A DNA stretch of 8,755 nt from Clostridia bacterium (GCA_900767015.1 CAAFXQ010000264.1:1-8755), one strand, 5' to 3'. Shown: positions 1 through 6,317, counted from the first letter of the stretch. Notes: a model not told the origin generated them from the letters alone. Program-made: numbers and translations.

Positions 1-359
1 CCCTGAAGCGTGCCGTCCTCGACGTTCGTGCCGTGAACGATCGGAAATGCGATATCGATATAGTCAACGTACGGGTTCGAAAAACGCTTGAACGGGTATT
101 TGATGATTTTCGTCTTTCCCTCGTCGGAAACGAGAATGACACGCTGACTTTTATTTAAAAGCTGTTTGATGCCGTTTGCGTATTCTTCGATTTTGCCGAT
201 GCCCTCGCCGATATAAAATTCGTTGTTCTTGGTAACATAAATCGGAATCACGTCGTATTTTTCGGTGTCGAGATAGCCGATGGCCTGAATGGCGGAGATG
301 ATGGAAATTTCGTGCTCAACGCTTTTTCCGCCGAAAAGAACACCAACCTTTATTTTCAT
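1..359 (-). CDS. ddl: D-alanine--D-alanine ligase (ATP-grasp), N-terminal part
   Basis: Cytoplasmic enzyme expected to join two D-alanines with ATP, giving the dipeptide that MurF adds to the peptidoglycan precursor. Only 119 N-terminal residues are present; the gene runs off the window start. The protein opens with a beta strand and the loop VGVLFGGKSVEHEISIISA (residues 5-23), the signature of the Ddl N-terminal domain. Glu15 matches the conserved glutamate that contacts the first D-Ala in E. coli DdlB. A second family motif, FPIVHGTNVEDGTLQG, lies near residues 104-119; the Asn-Val before EDG is a small departure from the more usual YGEDG or GGEDG. The ATP-grasp and omega-loop regions that decide D-Ala, D-Ser or D-Lac as second substrate are outside the window, so a Van-type ligase cannot be excluded. 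The ATG at 357-359 is preceded at 8 nt by GAAAGGGG (368-375). It lies 19 nt after the Mur ligase and is probably cotranscribed with it. Confidence 0.88.
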   Translation of the reverse strand, partial: MKIKVGVLFGGKSVEHEISIISAIQAIGYLDTEKYDVIPIYVTKNNEFYIGEGIGKIEEYANGIKQLLNKSQRVILVSDEGKTKIIKYPFKRFSNPYVDYIDIAFPIVHGTNVEDGTLQ

Positions 360-378
360 TCATAAAACCCCTTTCGGT

Positions 379-1956
379 TTAGTAGTTGTCGGGAAGGTCG
401 TTTTCAAGAAGAATGACCTTCTTCTGGCCGCCGCTTCTGAGCGCATAAACGTGCGACAGCGCCTCGTTGATTGTGGAAGCGACAAAAATTTTGTTCTCAT
501 CATAGTTTTCGTCAAGAAGTCCGGCTTTGATGGGAACGGCCTGCTTCTGACCGACAAGAACAACGTAGTCGCAGACCTTCGCCGCATTTTGTCCGAACTC
601 CCGGTTGAGTTCGTCCTGCTTTTCGCCGAGCTCAACCATACCGGGCGTGACAAGGATTTTATATCCGTCGAAAAGGCTGAGCGCTTCAAGCGCCGCTTTC
701 GTTCCGCTCGGATTCGAGTTGTATGCATCGTCGATGATCGTAACGCCGTTTTTCTCCGTAAGCTCAAGACGGTGCGGAACACCCTCCAGCTTTCTGACCT
801 GACCCTTGAGGTCGGAAAGAGGAATCCCGAGCTTGTGGCTGATAGCGATTGCGCCGACGATGTTCAGGACGTTGTGACGGCCTATCAGTCTTGTCGAATA
901 GCGTTCGGTTTCGCCGTCTTTTGTGCGGACGCTGAACGATGTACCTTTTTCGCTGACCGAAAGGTCGTAGGCGACATAGTCCGCATCGCCCTCAACGCTG
1001 TATGTGACGGCGGGTCTTTTACAGCCGTAGTCTTTTATGTTCTGATCGTCCCCGTTCAGGAATAACATGCCGTCCTCGGGCAAAGCATCGGCAAGCTCGA
1101 ATTTGGTGCTTTTGACCGCATCGAGCGTCTTGAACGACTCAAGATGCTGGGGGCCTATGGAAGTGATGATGCCGTGCTTCGGGTGAACGATGTCGCAAAG
1201 CTCCTTGATATCACCGACCCATTTGGCACCCATTTCGCAGATGAAAATTTCGTGCGTGGCTTTCAGCGAGCCACGGATCGTCTTGACAACGCCCATCGGG
1301 GTGTTGTAGCTTTCGGGGGTCATGAGGACATTGTATTTTGCTCTCAAAAGCGTATTGAGGTAGTATTTGACGCTCGTTTTGCCGTAGCTTCCCGTAACGC
1401 CGATAATCGTAAGGTCGGGACAGGCGGCAAGAATTTTCTTGGCGTCGTTTGTGTAGTGTCGGTTAATCGAAAGCTCAATCGGCTTGTTGATAAGATTGGC
1501 AAGAAGCACAAGCAAAGGTGAAAAAGCGTAAAGAAGAACCAGGATAAACGCCGCAATCGTCTGACGGTTTTTCACAAAGCACGGCTTTGATGCCGCCGCA
1601 ACAATGACACCGACAACGGCCGCAAGCGTCACAAGCATTCTTTTGACTCTCGGTGTGTAAACCAAGGGCTTCTTGGCTTTCTTCGGCATTTCCGGCTTGA
1701 TTGTGATTGCAAAAAGGACAGCAAGCAGTATCAGCTTTACTGTGATATTGATCGGAACCGTTACGACAATAAGAAGCATGACCGACAAAATGGCGTGCGG
1801 AAGATACTTGCTGTGGTTTTCTTTGAGCCATTTTGTGTGCGTGTCAAAACGGTAGGAGTTCAGCTGGAAAAAGTGCATCGAGTCAACAACCGACATCGAC
1901 GTGCTGACCAGAAACAGCAAAACGCATAGCAGATAAAAAATCAAAGTCAGAATCAT
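379..1956 (-). CDS. Membrane-anchored MurF-like Mur ligase (UDP-MurNAc-tripeptide--D-Ala-D-Ala ligase type)
   Basis: A 525-residue Mur ligase, probably adding D-Ala-D-Ala to a muramyl tripeptide at the inner face of the membrane. Residues 1-155 form a membrane domain, with hydrophobic segments near 2-20, 53-69, 71-87, 106-123 and 131-155. The Mur ligase core follows: P-loop GVTGSYGKTSVK (186-197), TPESYNTPMGV (213-223), EMGA (241-244), SIGPQHLESF (266-275), IGRHNVLNI (358-366), VPHRLE (393-398), DDAYNSNPSGTK (409-420) and TPGMVELGE (437-445). DDAYNSNP and VPHRLE are typical of MurF. The usual MurF N-terminal domain, which binds UDP in E. coli MurF, is not visible; the P-loop starts about 30 residues after the last membrane segment. 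There is no four-Cys cluster as in MurT. The ATG has AAAGGA at 1966-1971, 9 nt upstream. It sits between the hydrolase (18-nt gap) and ddl (19-nt gap). The substrate is inferred from motifs and from the neighbouring ddl. Whether it replaces or supplements a standard MurF cannot be judged here. Confidence 0.85.
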   Translation of the reverse strand: MILTLIFYLLCVLLFLVSTSMSVVDSMHFFQLNSYRFDTHTKWLKENHSKYLPHAILSVMLLIVVTVPINITVKLILLAVLFAITIKPEMPKKAKKPLVYTPRVKRMLVTLAAVVGVIVAAASKPCFVKNRQTIAAFILVLLYAFSPLLVLLANLINKPIELSINRHYTNDAKKILAACPDLTIIGVTGSYGKTSVKYYLNTLLRAKYNVLMTPESYNTPMGVVKTIRGSLKATHEIFICEMGAKWVGDIKELCDIVHPKHGIITSIGPQHLESFKTLDAVKSTKFELADALPEDGMLFLNGDDQNIKDYGCKRPAVTYSVEGDADYVAYDLSVSEKGTSFSVRTKDGETERYSTRLIGRHNVLNIVGAIAISHKLGIPLSDLKGQVRKLEGVPHRLELTEKNGVTIIDDAYNSNPSGTKAALEALSLFDGYKILVTPGMVELGEKQDELNREFGQNAAKVCDYVVLVGQKQAVPIKAGLLDENYDENKIFVASTINEALSHVYALRSGGQKKVILLENDLPDNY

Positions 1957-1974
1957 AAGTAAAAATCCTTTCGT

Positions 1975-2745
1975 TTAAAGCTGAATGTTCATAAACGAGG
2001 CAAGCACCCGTAAAAACTGCGCCTGCTGTTCAAGGAATGAGTAGTGACCGGCGTTTTCGAAAACGACAAGAGCCGATTCAGGCATCAGCTTTTCCATCAG
2101 CTGACCGTCCGAAAGCGGGGTTGCGTCGTCGTTTCGTCCCCAGAGCAAAAGGGCGGGACACTTTACACACGGCATAAGGTCGGTTAAATCTTCGTTGACG
2201 ACCTTGACAAGCGTCGCACGCATAACGGGAGACGCAGCGTTGTAATCGGCCGAGCCGTTCTTTTTTCTTAAATTTTCGAGCGCATCAGGGAACATCGTTT
2301 TGACCGCCTTGGTTTCAAAAAGACGCTTTGTCATTTTGTAGCCCTTTTGCTTGATTTTCTGCGAGGTTGTTTTTTCGGGCTTGACGCCGGCGGAATCGAC
2401 AAGGATAACCTTTTCGATTTCAAACGGAAGCGAACGGGCGCAAAGCTTGATAATGACTCTTCCGCCGAACGAGTGACCTAAAAAGGTAACCTTTTGAAAC
2501 TCGTACTTCGAAAGAAATTTCAAAACAAAATCCACATAGTCGTCCACACACCACGGCTCTTTCGGCTCGTCACTTTCGCCGAAGCCCGGCATATCAAAAG
2601 CGAGTACTTTATATTTCGTACTCAGCAGATCAATAGCTGCGTTAAAAAGGGTGATATTGGAGCCCCAGCCGTGCAGAAGTACGACAAGCTCACCCTCGCC
2701 TTTCAATACATAATTGATATTCAATCCGTCAATAATCCCAGTCAA
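1975..2745 (-). CDS. Alpha/beta hydrolase, TTG start
   Basis: A 256-residue cytoplasmic alpha/beta-hydrolase fold enzyme with no signal peptide. Visible elements: oxyanion HG in VVLLHGWGSN (21-30), FDMPGFGESDEP (50-61), nucleophile elbow GHSFGG (90-95, Ser92), acid Asp206 in LLWGRNDDATPL, and His234 in NAGHYSF. The triad is complete, so it should be an active esterase, amidase or peptidase-like enzyme; the substrate cannot be read from sequence. A TTG at 2743-2745 is chosen as start because AAGGGAGG (2753-2760) lies 7 nt upstream and the protein then begins just before the first fold strand. An ATG 20 codons upstream (2803-2805) is unlikely: it overlaps the predicted -10 element, and its extension has no homologous look. 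It is first in the operon before the Mur ligase and ddl, so a role in handling cell-wall peptide or lipid intermediates is possible, but this is inference only. Confidence 0.85.
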   Translation of the reverse strand: MTGIIDGLNINYVLKGEGELVVLLHGWGSNITLFNAAIDLLSTKYKVLAFDMPGFGESDEPKEPWCVDDYVDFVLKFLSKYEFQKVTFLGHSFGGRVIIKLCARSLPFEIEKVILVDSAGVKPEKTTSQKIKQKGYKMTKRLFETKAVKTMFPDALENLRKKNGSADYNAASPVMRATLVKVVNEDLTDLMPCVKCPALLLWGRNDDATPLSDGQLMEKLMPESALVVFENAGHYSFLEQQAQFLRVLASFMNIQL

Positions 2746-2752
2746 AAGGAAA

Positions 2753-2760
2753 CCTCCCTT
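2753..2760 (-). promoter_or_regulatory. Ribosome binding site that fixes the TTG start of the hydrolase
   Basis: Read on the minus strand the bases are AAGGGAGG, a strong anti-SD match, 7 nt ahead of the TTG at 2743-2745. No comparable site precedes the upstream in-frame ATG at 2803-2805. Confidence 0.8.
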
Positions 2761-2795
2761 GTAAGTTTCAGAAATATATACGCATAATCTAATAG

Positions 2796-2804
2796 AGTAT
2801 ACCA
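2796..2804 (-). promoter_or_regulatory. Extended -10 promoter for the hydrolase-Mur ligase-ddl operon
   Basis: Read on the minus strand the bases are TGGTATACT: a TATACT -10 box with the TGn extension. No good -35 is seen 17 nt upstream (TGGAAT), which fits an extended -10 promoter. The predicted start of transcription near 2789 gives a leader of about 45 nt to the TTG. This is the only convincing -10 in the divergent region on this strand. Confidence 0.5.
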
Positions 2805-2929
2805 TAAATTAAGAAGAAATTCCATAGAAATCGGAAGATTGATTTCATTTTCTTTATTTTTTTATTGTAATTATATCTGCGTTTTCCGGTGATAAAATAA
2901 AAGAGTATAATTGATTAGGAGGAAATATC

Positions 2930-4021
2930 ATGTCAAATATCTTGTCAAAGATCGGCAGCTTCATTATAGTGATTCTGTTGTTATTCATGAGCCTGCTTGA
3001 GCTTGTCAACAATAACAACAGCAAGAAAATTGAAAATGTTATTCTGTTTATCGGCGACGGTATGGGCGTCATGAGCATCGAAAAAACAAGACACGAAACC
3101 GGAAAAACACTTACGCTCGATTCTTTTGAAATTCAAAGCCGCTCTCAGACCGCCTCTGCGGACAGCGACGTGACAGACAGCGCCGCCGGTGCAACGGCGC
3201 TTGCCTGCGGTGTCCGGACGAACAACGGCTGTGTCGGTGTATATCCCGACGATGTGAATGCTGAGACGAGTTATCCGATGAATCTTTGCGAATTTGCCTT
3301 GTCAAAAGGCATGATGACCGGTGTTGTCACAACCGACAGCACAAGAGGCGCCACACCGGGCGGCTTCACGGCGCACACAAGCAGCCGCAACAACACGACC
3401 GATATCACAAATCAGCAGATCAAAAGCGGTATCAACCTTGTCTGGGGCGTTGCCACCTCCACCTGTAAAAAGAGCGAGGTTGAAAATGCGGGCTATGAAT
3501 ATGTCGCCGACTATGCGTCGATGTCTGCACTCACCGAGGGCACAAAGTCCTTCGGTCAGTTCACGGGCGACCTTTGGAAAAGCGACTGCGGCGATATGCC
3601 GACGCTCTCTCAGATGACGGCAAAAGCCATTGACCTGCTCGACGACGGCGAAAACGGCTTTTTCCTGATGGTTGAGGGCGCCCACATCGACAAAAACAAC
3701 CACAGCAACAACGGCGAGGGTATGAAAGAAGCGCTTCTGTCGTTCGATGATGCCGTGAAAGTAGCCCTTGATTACGCAAAGCAGGACAAACATACGCTTG
3801 TCGTTGTCACCGCTGACCACGAAACCGGCGGAATCACGCTCGAAAACGGCGAATATGTCTATACCACGACCGGTCACACGGGAGCTGACGTGCCGCTTCT
3901 TGTTTACGGCTGTGATGATTTTATCAAAGACGGCGAAGAAGCTATTTGCAACACCGATATCCCGAAGCGGATTGTTGCCGCCTTAAAACAGGACGGTTTT
4001 CCGCAGTCAATTGCTGTTTAA
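2930..4021 (+). CDS. Short membrane-anchored alkaline phosphatase (PhoA family)
   Basis: A 363-residue phosphomonoesterase, expected to release phosphate from organic esters on the outer face of the membrane. Residues 8-27 are a hydrophobic signal or anchor helix with no lipobox. By alignment to E. coli PhoA from memory, the active site is complete: Asp43 (IGDGMG), nucleophile Ser84 (VTDSAAGATA), Thr142 (GATPGG), Arg153 (HTSSR), Glu249, Asp254, Lys255 and His258 (VEGAHIDKNNH), Asp296-His297 (TADHETGG) and His316 (TTTGHTGAD). These supply both zinc sites and most of the magnesium site; the position of E. coli Asp153 is Gly140. At 363 residues it is much shorter than the usual 430-470, so the surface domains are reduced. 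The start has TAGGAGG at 2916-2922, 7 nt upstream. It is divergent from the cell-wall operon and 50 nt ahead of rubrerythrin. No clear Pho box was recognised. Confidence 0.92.
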   Translation: MSNILSKIGSFIIVILLLFMSLLELVNNNNSKKIENVILFIGDGMGVMSIEKTRHETGKTLTLDSFEIQSRSQTASADSDVTDSAAGATALACGVRTNNGCVGVYPDDVNAETSYPMNLCEFALSKGMMTGVVTTDSTRGATPGGFTAHTSSRNNTTDITNQQIKSGINLVWGVATSTCKKSEVENAGYEYVADYASMSALTEGTKSFGQFTGDLWKSDCGDMPTLSQMTAKAIDLLDDGENGFFLMVEGAHIDKNNHSNNGEGMKEALLSFDDAVKVALDYAKQDKHTLVVVTADHETGGITLENGEYVYTTTGHTGADVPLLVYGCDDFIKDGEEAICNTDIPKRIVAALKQDGFPQSIAV

Positions 4022-4039
4022 GAAGCCCCTTGCTTCTTA
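4019..4039 (+). repeat. Hairpin overlapping the alkaline phosphatase stop codon
   Basis: TAAGAAGC (4019-4026) pairs with GCTTCTTA (4032-4039) around the loop CCCTT, an 8-bp stem that includes the TAA stop. It is followed by CAAATATATTATC, not a T-run, so it is a poor intrinsic terminator. It may stabilise or attenuate the message between the phosphatase and rubrerythrin. Confidence 0.45.
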
Positions 4040-4056
4040 CAAATATATTATCATAT

Positions 4057-4062
4057 AGGAGG
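4057..4062 (+). promoter_or_regulatory. Ribosome binding site of rubrerythrin
   Basis: AGGAGG lies 9 nt ahead of the ATG at 4072 and fixes that start. An in-frame ATG at 3946 lies inside the phosphatase gene and has no such site. Confidence 0.8.
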
Positions 4063-4071
4063 ATTTTACCA

Positions 4072-4611
4072 ATGGAACTCAAAGGATCAAAAACCGAAGC
4101 AAATCTCATGGCGGCCTTTGCCGGCGAAAGTCAGGCGAGAAACAAGTACAGCTATTATGCAAGTAAGGCAAAGAAAGACGGCTATGTTCAGATTGCAAAG
4201 ATTTTCGAAGAAACCGCCAACAACGAAAAAGAGCACGCCAAAATCTGGTGGAAGCTTTTAACCGACGGCGGCGCCAAGTCAACGGCTGAAAACCTGAAGG
4301 ACGCAGCCCTCGGCGAAAACTACGAATGGACCGAGATGTACAAGGGCTTCGCCGAGGACGCAAGAAAAGAGGGCTTTGACAATATCGCCGTACTCTTTGA
4401 GCTTGTTGCTAAGATTGAAAAGGAGCACGAGGAAAGATATCTCAAGCTTCTTGAAAACGTTGAAAAAGAGATCGTCTTCTCCCGTGACGGCGACAGAATG
4501 TGGATTTGCGGAAACTGCGGTCACGTTCACATCGGACCTGCAGCTCCCGAGGTTTGCCCCGTATGCGCTCATCCGAAAGCATACTTTGAAATCAAGGCAG
4601 AGAATTATTGA
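4072..4611 (+). CDS. rbr: Rubrerythrin
   Basis: A 179-residue cytoplasmic non-haem iron protein that reduces hydrogen peroxide in anaerobes using electrons from NAD(P)H via a rubredoxin or flavoprotein. The N-terminal four-helix ferritin-like domain (about 1-135) carries the di-iron ligand set: Glu19 (AGES), Glu52 and His55 (NEKEH), Glu85 and Glu88 (YEWTE), Glu116 and His119 (IEKEHEE). The C-terminal rubredoxin-like domain has Cys146 and Cys149 (CGNCG) and Cys162 and Cys165 (CPVC), a CX2C-X12-CX2C iron centre. Length and domain order are those of classical rubrerythrin, not the reverse type. No convincing promoter or PerR box was found in the 50 nt upstream, so it may be read from the phosphatase promoter or from one inside that gene. 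A strong terminator follows. Confidence 0.96.
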   Translation: MELKGSKTEANLMAAFAGESQARNKYSYYASKAKKDGYVQIAKIFEETANNEKEHAKIWWKLLTDGGAKSTAENLKDAALGENYEWTEMYKGFAEDARKEGFDNIAVLFELVAKIEKEHEERYLKLLENVEKEIVFSRDGDRMWICGNCGHVHIGPAAPEVCPVCAHPKAYFEIKAENY

Positions 4612-4632
4612 TAGATATTTGTATATTTTATC

Positions 4633-4663
4633 AAGGGTGAGTTGTTACTCACCCTTTTGTTTT
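4633..4663 (+). terminator. Intrinsic terminator after rubrerythrin
   Basis: AAGGGTGAGT (4633-4642) pairs perfectly with ACTCACCCTT (4647-4656) around a TGTT loop. A T-rich tail TTTTGTTTT (4655-4663) follows. It lies 21 nt after the stop codon. Confidence 0.92.
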
Positions 4664-4718
4664 GGAAAAATTGCATAAAAATACGATTTCAGATTCATAA
4701 ATGTTGGTTGCATTGTCA

Positions 4719-4747
4719 TTGAAATGAGAAAAAAATCATGATAAAAT
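4719..4747 (+). promoter_or_regulatory. Sigma-A-type promoter of gdhA
   Basis: TTGAAA (4719-4724), a 17-nt spacer, then TAAAAT (4742-4747) with a TGA extension just before it. Transcription would start near 4754, giving a leader of about 90 nt. Spacing and both boxes fit the housekeeping sigma factor well. Confidence 0.7.
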
Positions 4748-4769
4748 AAATAAAATGTTTTCGCACGTT

Positions 4770-4795
4770 AAAGCGGTAATAAATAAAACCGCTTT
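4770..4795 (+). repeat. Leader hairpin upstream of gdhA
   Basis: AAAGCGGT (4770-4777) pairs with ACCGCTTT (4788-4795) around a 10-nt A/T loop. It lies between the predicted transcription start and the gdhA ribosome binding site. No T-run follows directly, so it is not a standard terminator. It could be an operator dyad, an mRNA-stabilising stem or part of a leader regulator. Confidence 0.5.
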
Positions 4796-4827
4796 CATCG
4801 GGAATACTTTTAATGATTCTATTTTTT

Positions 4828-4834
4828 GGGAGAG
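4828..4834 (+). promoter_or_regulatory. Ribosome binding site of gdhA
   Basis: GGGAGAG lies 8 nt ahead of the ATG at 4843. It selects this start over an in-frame ATG at 4813, which lies upstream of the site and would add ten residues not typical of the family. Confidence 0.7.
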
Positions 4835-4842
4835 ATCTTTCT

Positions 4843-6183
4843 ATGAAAAACGAATATTTGGCTGACTTGCTCGAAAGAGTCAAGGCGAAAAATCCGCATG
4901 AGCCCGAATTTATCCAGGCGGTTACCGAGGTACTCGAAACGCTTGAGCCGGTTGCAGAGCGCAGACCGGAATTTGTCGAAAAAGGCATTTTCGAACGCTT
5001 CGTTGAGCCGGAAAGACAGATTATTTTCCGTGTGCCGTGGCTTGACGACAACGGCAAAGTACAGGTAAACCGCGGCTTCCGTGTTCAGTTCAGCTCCGCA
5101 ATCGGACCGTATAAGGGCGGTATCCGCCTTCACCCGAGCGTATATATCGGTATCATCAAATTCTTAGGCTTTGAGCAGGTTCTTAAAAACAGCCTGACCA
5201 CGCTCCCGATGGGCGGCGCAAAGGGCGGCTCCGACTTTGACCCGAAGGGCAAGAGCGACGCCGAGGTCATGCGTTTTTGCCAAAGCTTCATGACTGAGCT
5301 TCAGCGTCACATCGGCTCGGACAGCGACGTGCCCGCAGGCGACATCGGAACGGGAGCCAGAGAGATCGGCTATATGTTCGGTCAGTACAAGAGACTTCGC
5401 AACAAGTTTACGGGTATGCTCACCGGTAAGGGTCTGACTTACGGCGGCTCACTTGCCAGAACGGAAGCGACCGGCTTCGGCCTTTGCTATTTTGCCGAAG
5501 AAATGCTTCAGGCAAACGGCAAGACAATGAAAGACAAGACGGTCGTTATCTCCGGTTCGGGCAACGTTGCCATTTACGCCACCAAGAAAGCCCAGGAGCT
5601 CGGTGCAAAGGTTATCACCCTTTCCGATTCGAACGGCTACATTGTTGACAAAAACGGAATCGACATCGAGTGTGTTCGTCAGCTCAAAGAGGTTGAGCGC
5701 CGCAGAATCAAGGATTACCTCCTTTTCCACCCCGAAGCCGAATATCACGAGGGAAGCCACGGCATCTGGAGCGTTCCGTGCGACATTGCGCTTCCGTGTG
5801 CAACGCAGAACGAAATTGACGAGGAGGGCGCAAAACTTCTTGCCAAGAACGGCTGTTTTGCCGTTGCCGAGGGTGCGAACATGCCGTCCACACCGGAAGC
5901 CATCAACGTTTACTTCGAAAACAACATGCTTTACGGACCCGCTAAGGCGGCAAACGCCGGCGGCGTAGCCACGAGCGGACTTGAAATGAGCCAGAACAGC
6001 CTGCGTCTTTCCTGGACGTTCGAGGAGGTTGACTCAAGACTTCGTGACATCATGAAAAACATCTTCGCCTCCTGCGACGCCGCCGCTAAGGAATACGGTA
6101 TGCCGGGCAACTACATGGCAGGCGCCAACATCGCCGGCTTCTTAAAGGTTGCGGAAGCAATGCTTGAGCAGGGCTGCGTATGA
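4843..6183 (+). CDS. gdhA: Glutamate dehydrogenase, probably NADP-dependent
   Basis: A 446-residue hexameric-type glutamate dehydrogenase that interconverts glutamate with 2-oxoglutarate plus ammonium in the cytoplasm. The length equals the family norm of about 445-450. Substrate domain: Lys91 in GPYKGGIRLHPSV, Lys115 in KNSLTTLPMGG, catalytic Lys127 in GGAKGGSDFDPKGKSD, Asp167 in PAGDIG, and Ser378 in VATSGLEMSQN. These correspond to Lys89, Lys113, Lys125, Asp165 and Ser380 of the C. symbiosum enzyme. The nucleotide-binding fold has SGSGNVA (237-243). The loop after the second strand of that fold reads SDSNGYI (261-267). This resembles the SDSSG of NADP-linked E. coli GdhA more than the Gly-Pro-Asp of the NAD-linked clostridial enzyme, so NADP and an assimilatory role are favoured; this is inference. 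It is monocistronic, with its own promoter, a structured leader and a terminator. Confidence 0.96.
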   Translation: MKNEYLADLLERVKAKNPHEPEFIQAVTEVLETLEPVAERRPEFVEKGIFERFVEPERQIIFRVPWLDDNGKVQVNRGFRVQFSSAIGPYKGGIRLHPSVYIGIIKFLGFEQVLKNSLTTLPMGGAKGGSDFDPKGKSDAEVMRFCQSFMTELQRHIGSDSDVPAGDIGTGAREIGYMFGQYKRLRNKFTGMLTGKGLTYGGSLARTEATGFGLCYFAEEMLQANGKTMKDKTVVISGSGNVAIYATKKAQELGAKVITLSDSNGYIVDKNGIDIECVRQLKEVERRRIKDYLLFHPEAEYHEGSHGIWSVPCDIALPCATQNEIDEEGAKLLAKNGCFAVAEGANMPSTPEAINVYFENNMLYGPAKAANAGGVATSGLEMSQNSLRLSWTFEEVDSRLRDIMKNIFASCDAAAKEYGMPGNYMAGANIAGFLKVAEAMLEQGCV

Positions 6184-6190
6184 TGCCAGA

Positions 6191-6218
6191 TTTTAGATTT
6201 TAGACGTTAGATGTTAGA
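6191..6218. repeat. Four tandem copies of a 7-nt unit, NNTTAGA
   Basis: The units are TTTTAGA, TTTTAGA, CGTTAGA and TGTTAGA, in perfect register, starting 8 nt after the gdhA stop and ending one base before the terminator stem. The last five bases of each unit are invariant. The repeat is not part of any gene. Confidence 0.8.
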
Positions 6219-6219
6219 A

Positions 6220-6245
6220 CGACCGCCGAAAGGCGGTCGGTTTTT
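6220..6245 (+). terminator. Intrinsic terminator after gdhA
   Basis: CGACCGCC (6220-6227) pairs with GGCGGTCG (6232-6239) around a GAAA tetraloop (GNRA type). TTTTT (6241-6245) follows after one base. Confidence 0.93.
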
Positions 6246-6266
6246 GTATTTATCGCTTATAGATAT

Positions 6267-6284
6267 GTGTCAATACAGTGACAC
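6267..6284. promoter_or_regulatory. Operator-like inverted repeat upstream of the unknown membrane protein
   Basis: GTGTCA (6267-6272) and TGACAC (6279-6284) form a perfect dyad around ATACAG. The arms extend to TATG and CATA if one base is bulged. It ends 4 nt before the -35 box, a common place for a regulator to bind. No known regulator consensus was matched with confidence: the TGTCA-N6-TGACA core is near the GlnR/TnrA form, but that has a 7-nt spacer. Confidence 0.45.
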
Positions 6285-6288
6285 CATA

Positions 6289-6317
6289 TTGACTTTTTAA
6301 GTAAGCTAAGATATACT
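6289..6317 (+). promoter_or_regulatory. Near-consensus sigma-A-type promoter of the unknown membrane protein
   Basis: TTGACT (6289-6294), a 17-nt spacer and TATACT (6312-6317): five of six matches in each box. Predicted transcription start is near 6324, about 54 nt ahead of the ATG at 6378. Confidence 0.8.

Noticed and set aside
289..1065. Long plus-strand open frame of 258 codons
   Set aside because: It is antisense to the Mur ligase and ddl, whose motifs are clear. It shows no motif, no ribosome binding site and an odd, low-complexity composition.
2827..2846. Hairpin GAAATC-N8-GATTTC followed by a T-rich stretch, resembling a terminator
   Set aside because: The stem is only 6 bp and A/T-rich, and no plus-strand gene upstream needs termination. 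It may still be part of the divergent control region.
2906..2911. Perfect TATAAT ahead of the alkaline phosphatase gene
   Set aside because: As a -10 it would start the transcript inside or after the ribosome binding site (2916-2922), and the -35 position (TTTCCG) is poor. The true promoter of this gene was not identified; TAAAAT at 2893-2898 is an equally weak alternative.
3302..3877. Minus-strand open frame of 191 codons
   Set aside because: It is a shadow of the alkaline phosphatase gene, which carries all catalytic motifs on the other strand.
4813..4842. Ten-residue N-terminal extension of GDH from the ATG at 4813
   Set aside because: The good ribosome binding site lies within this stretch and serves the ATG at 4843, which gives the normal family length.
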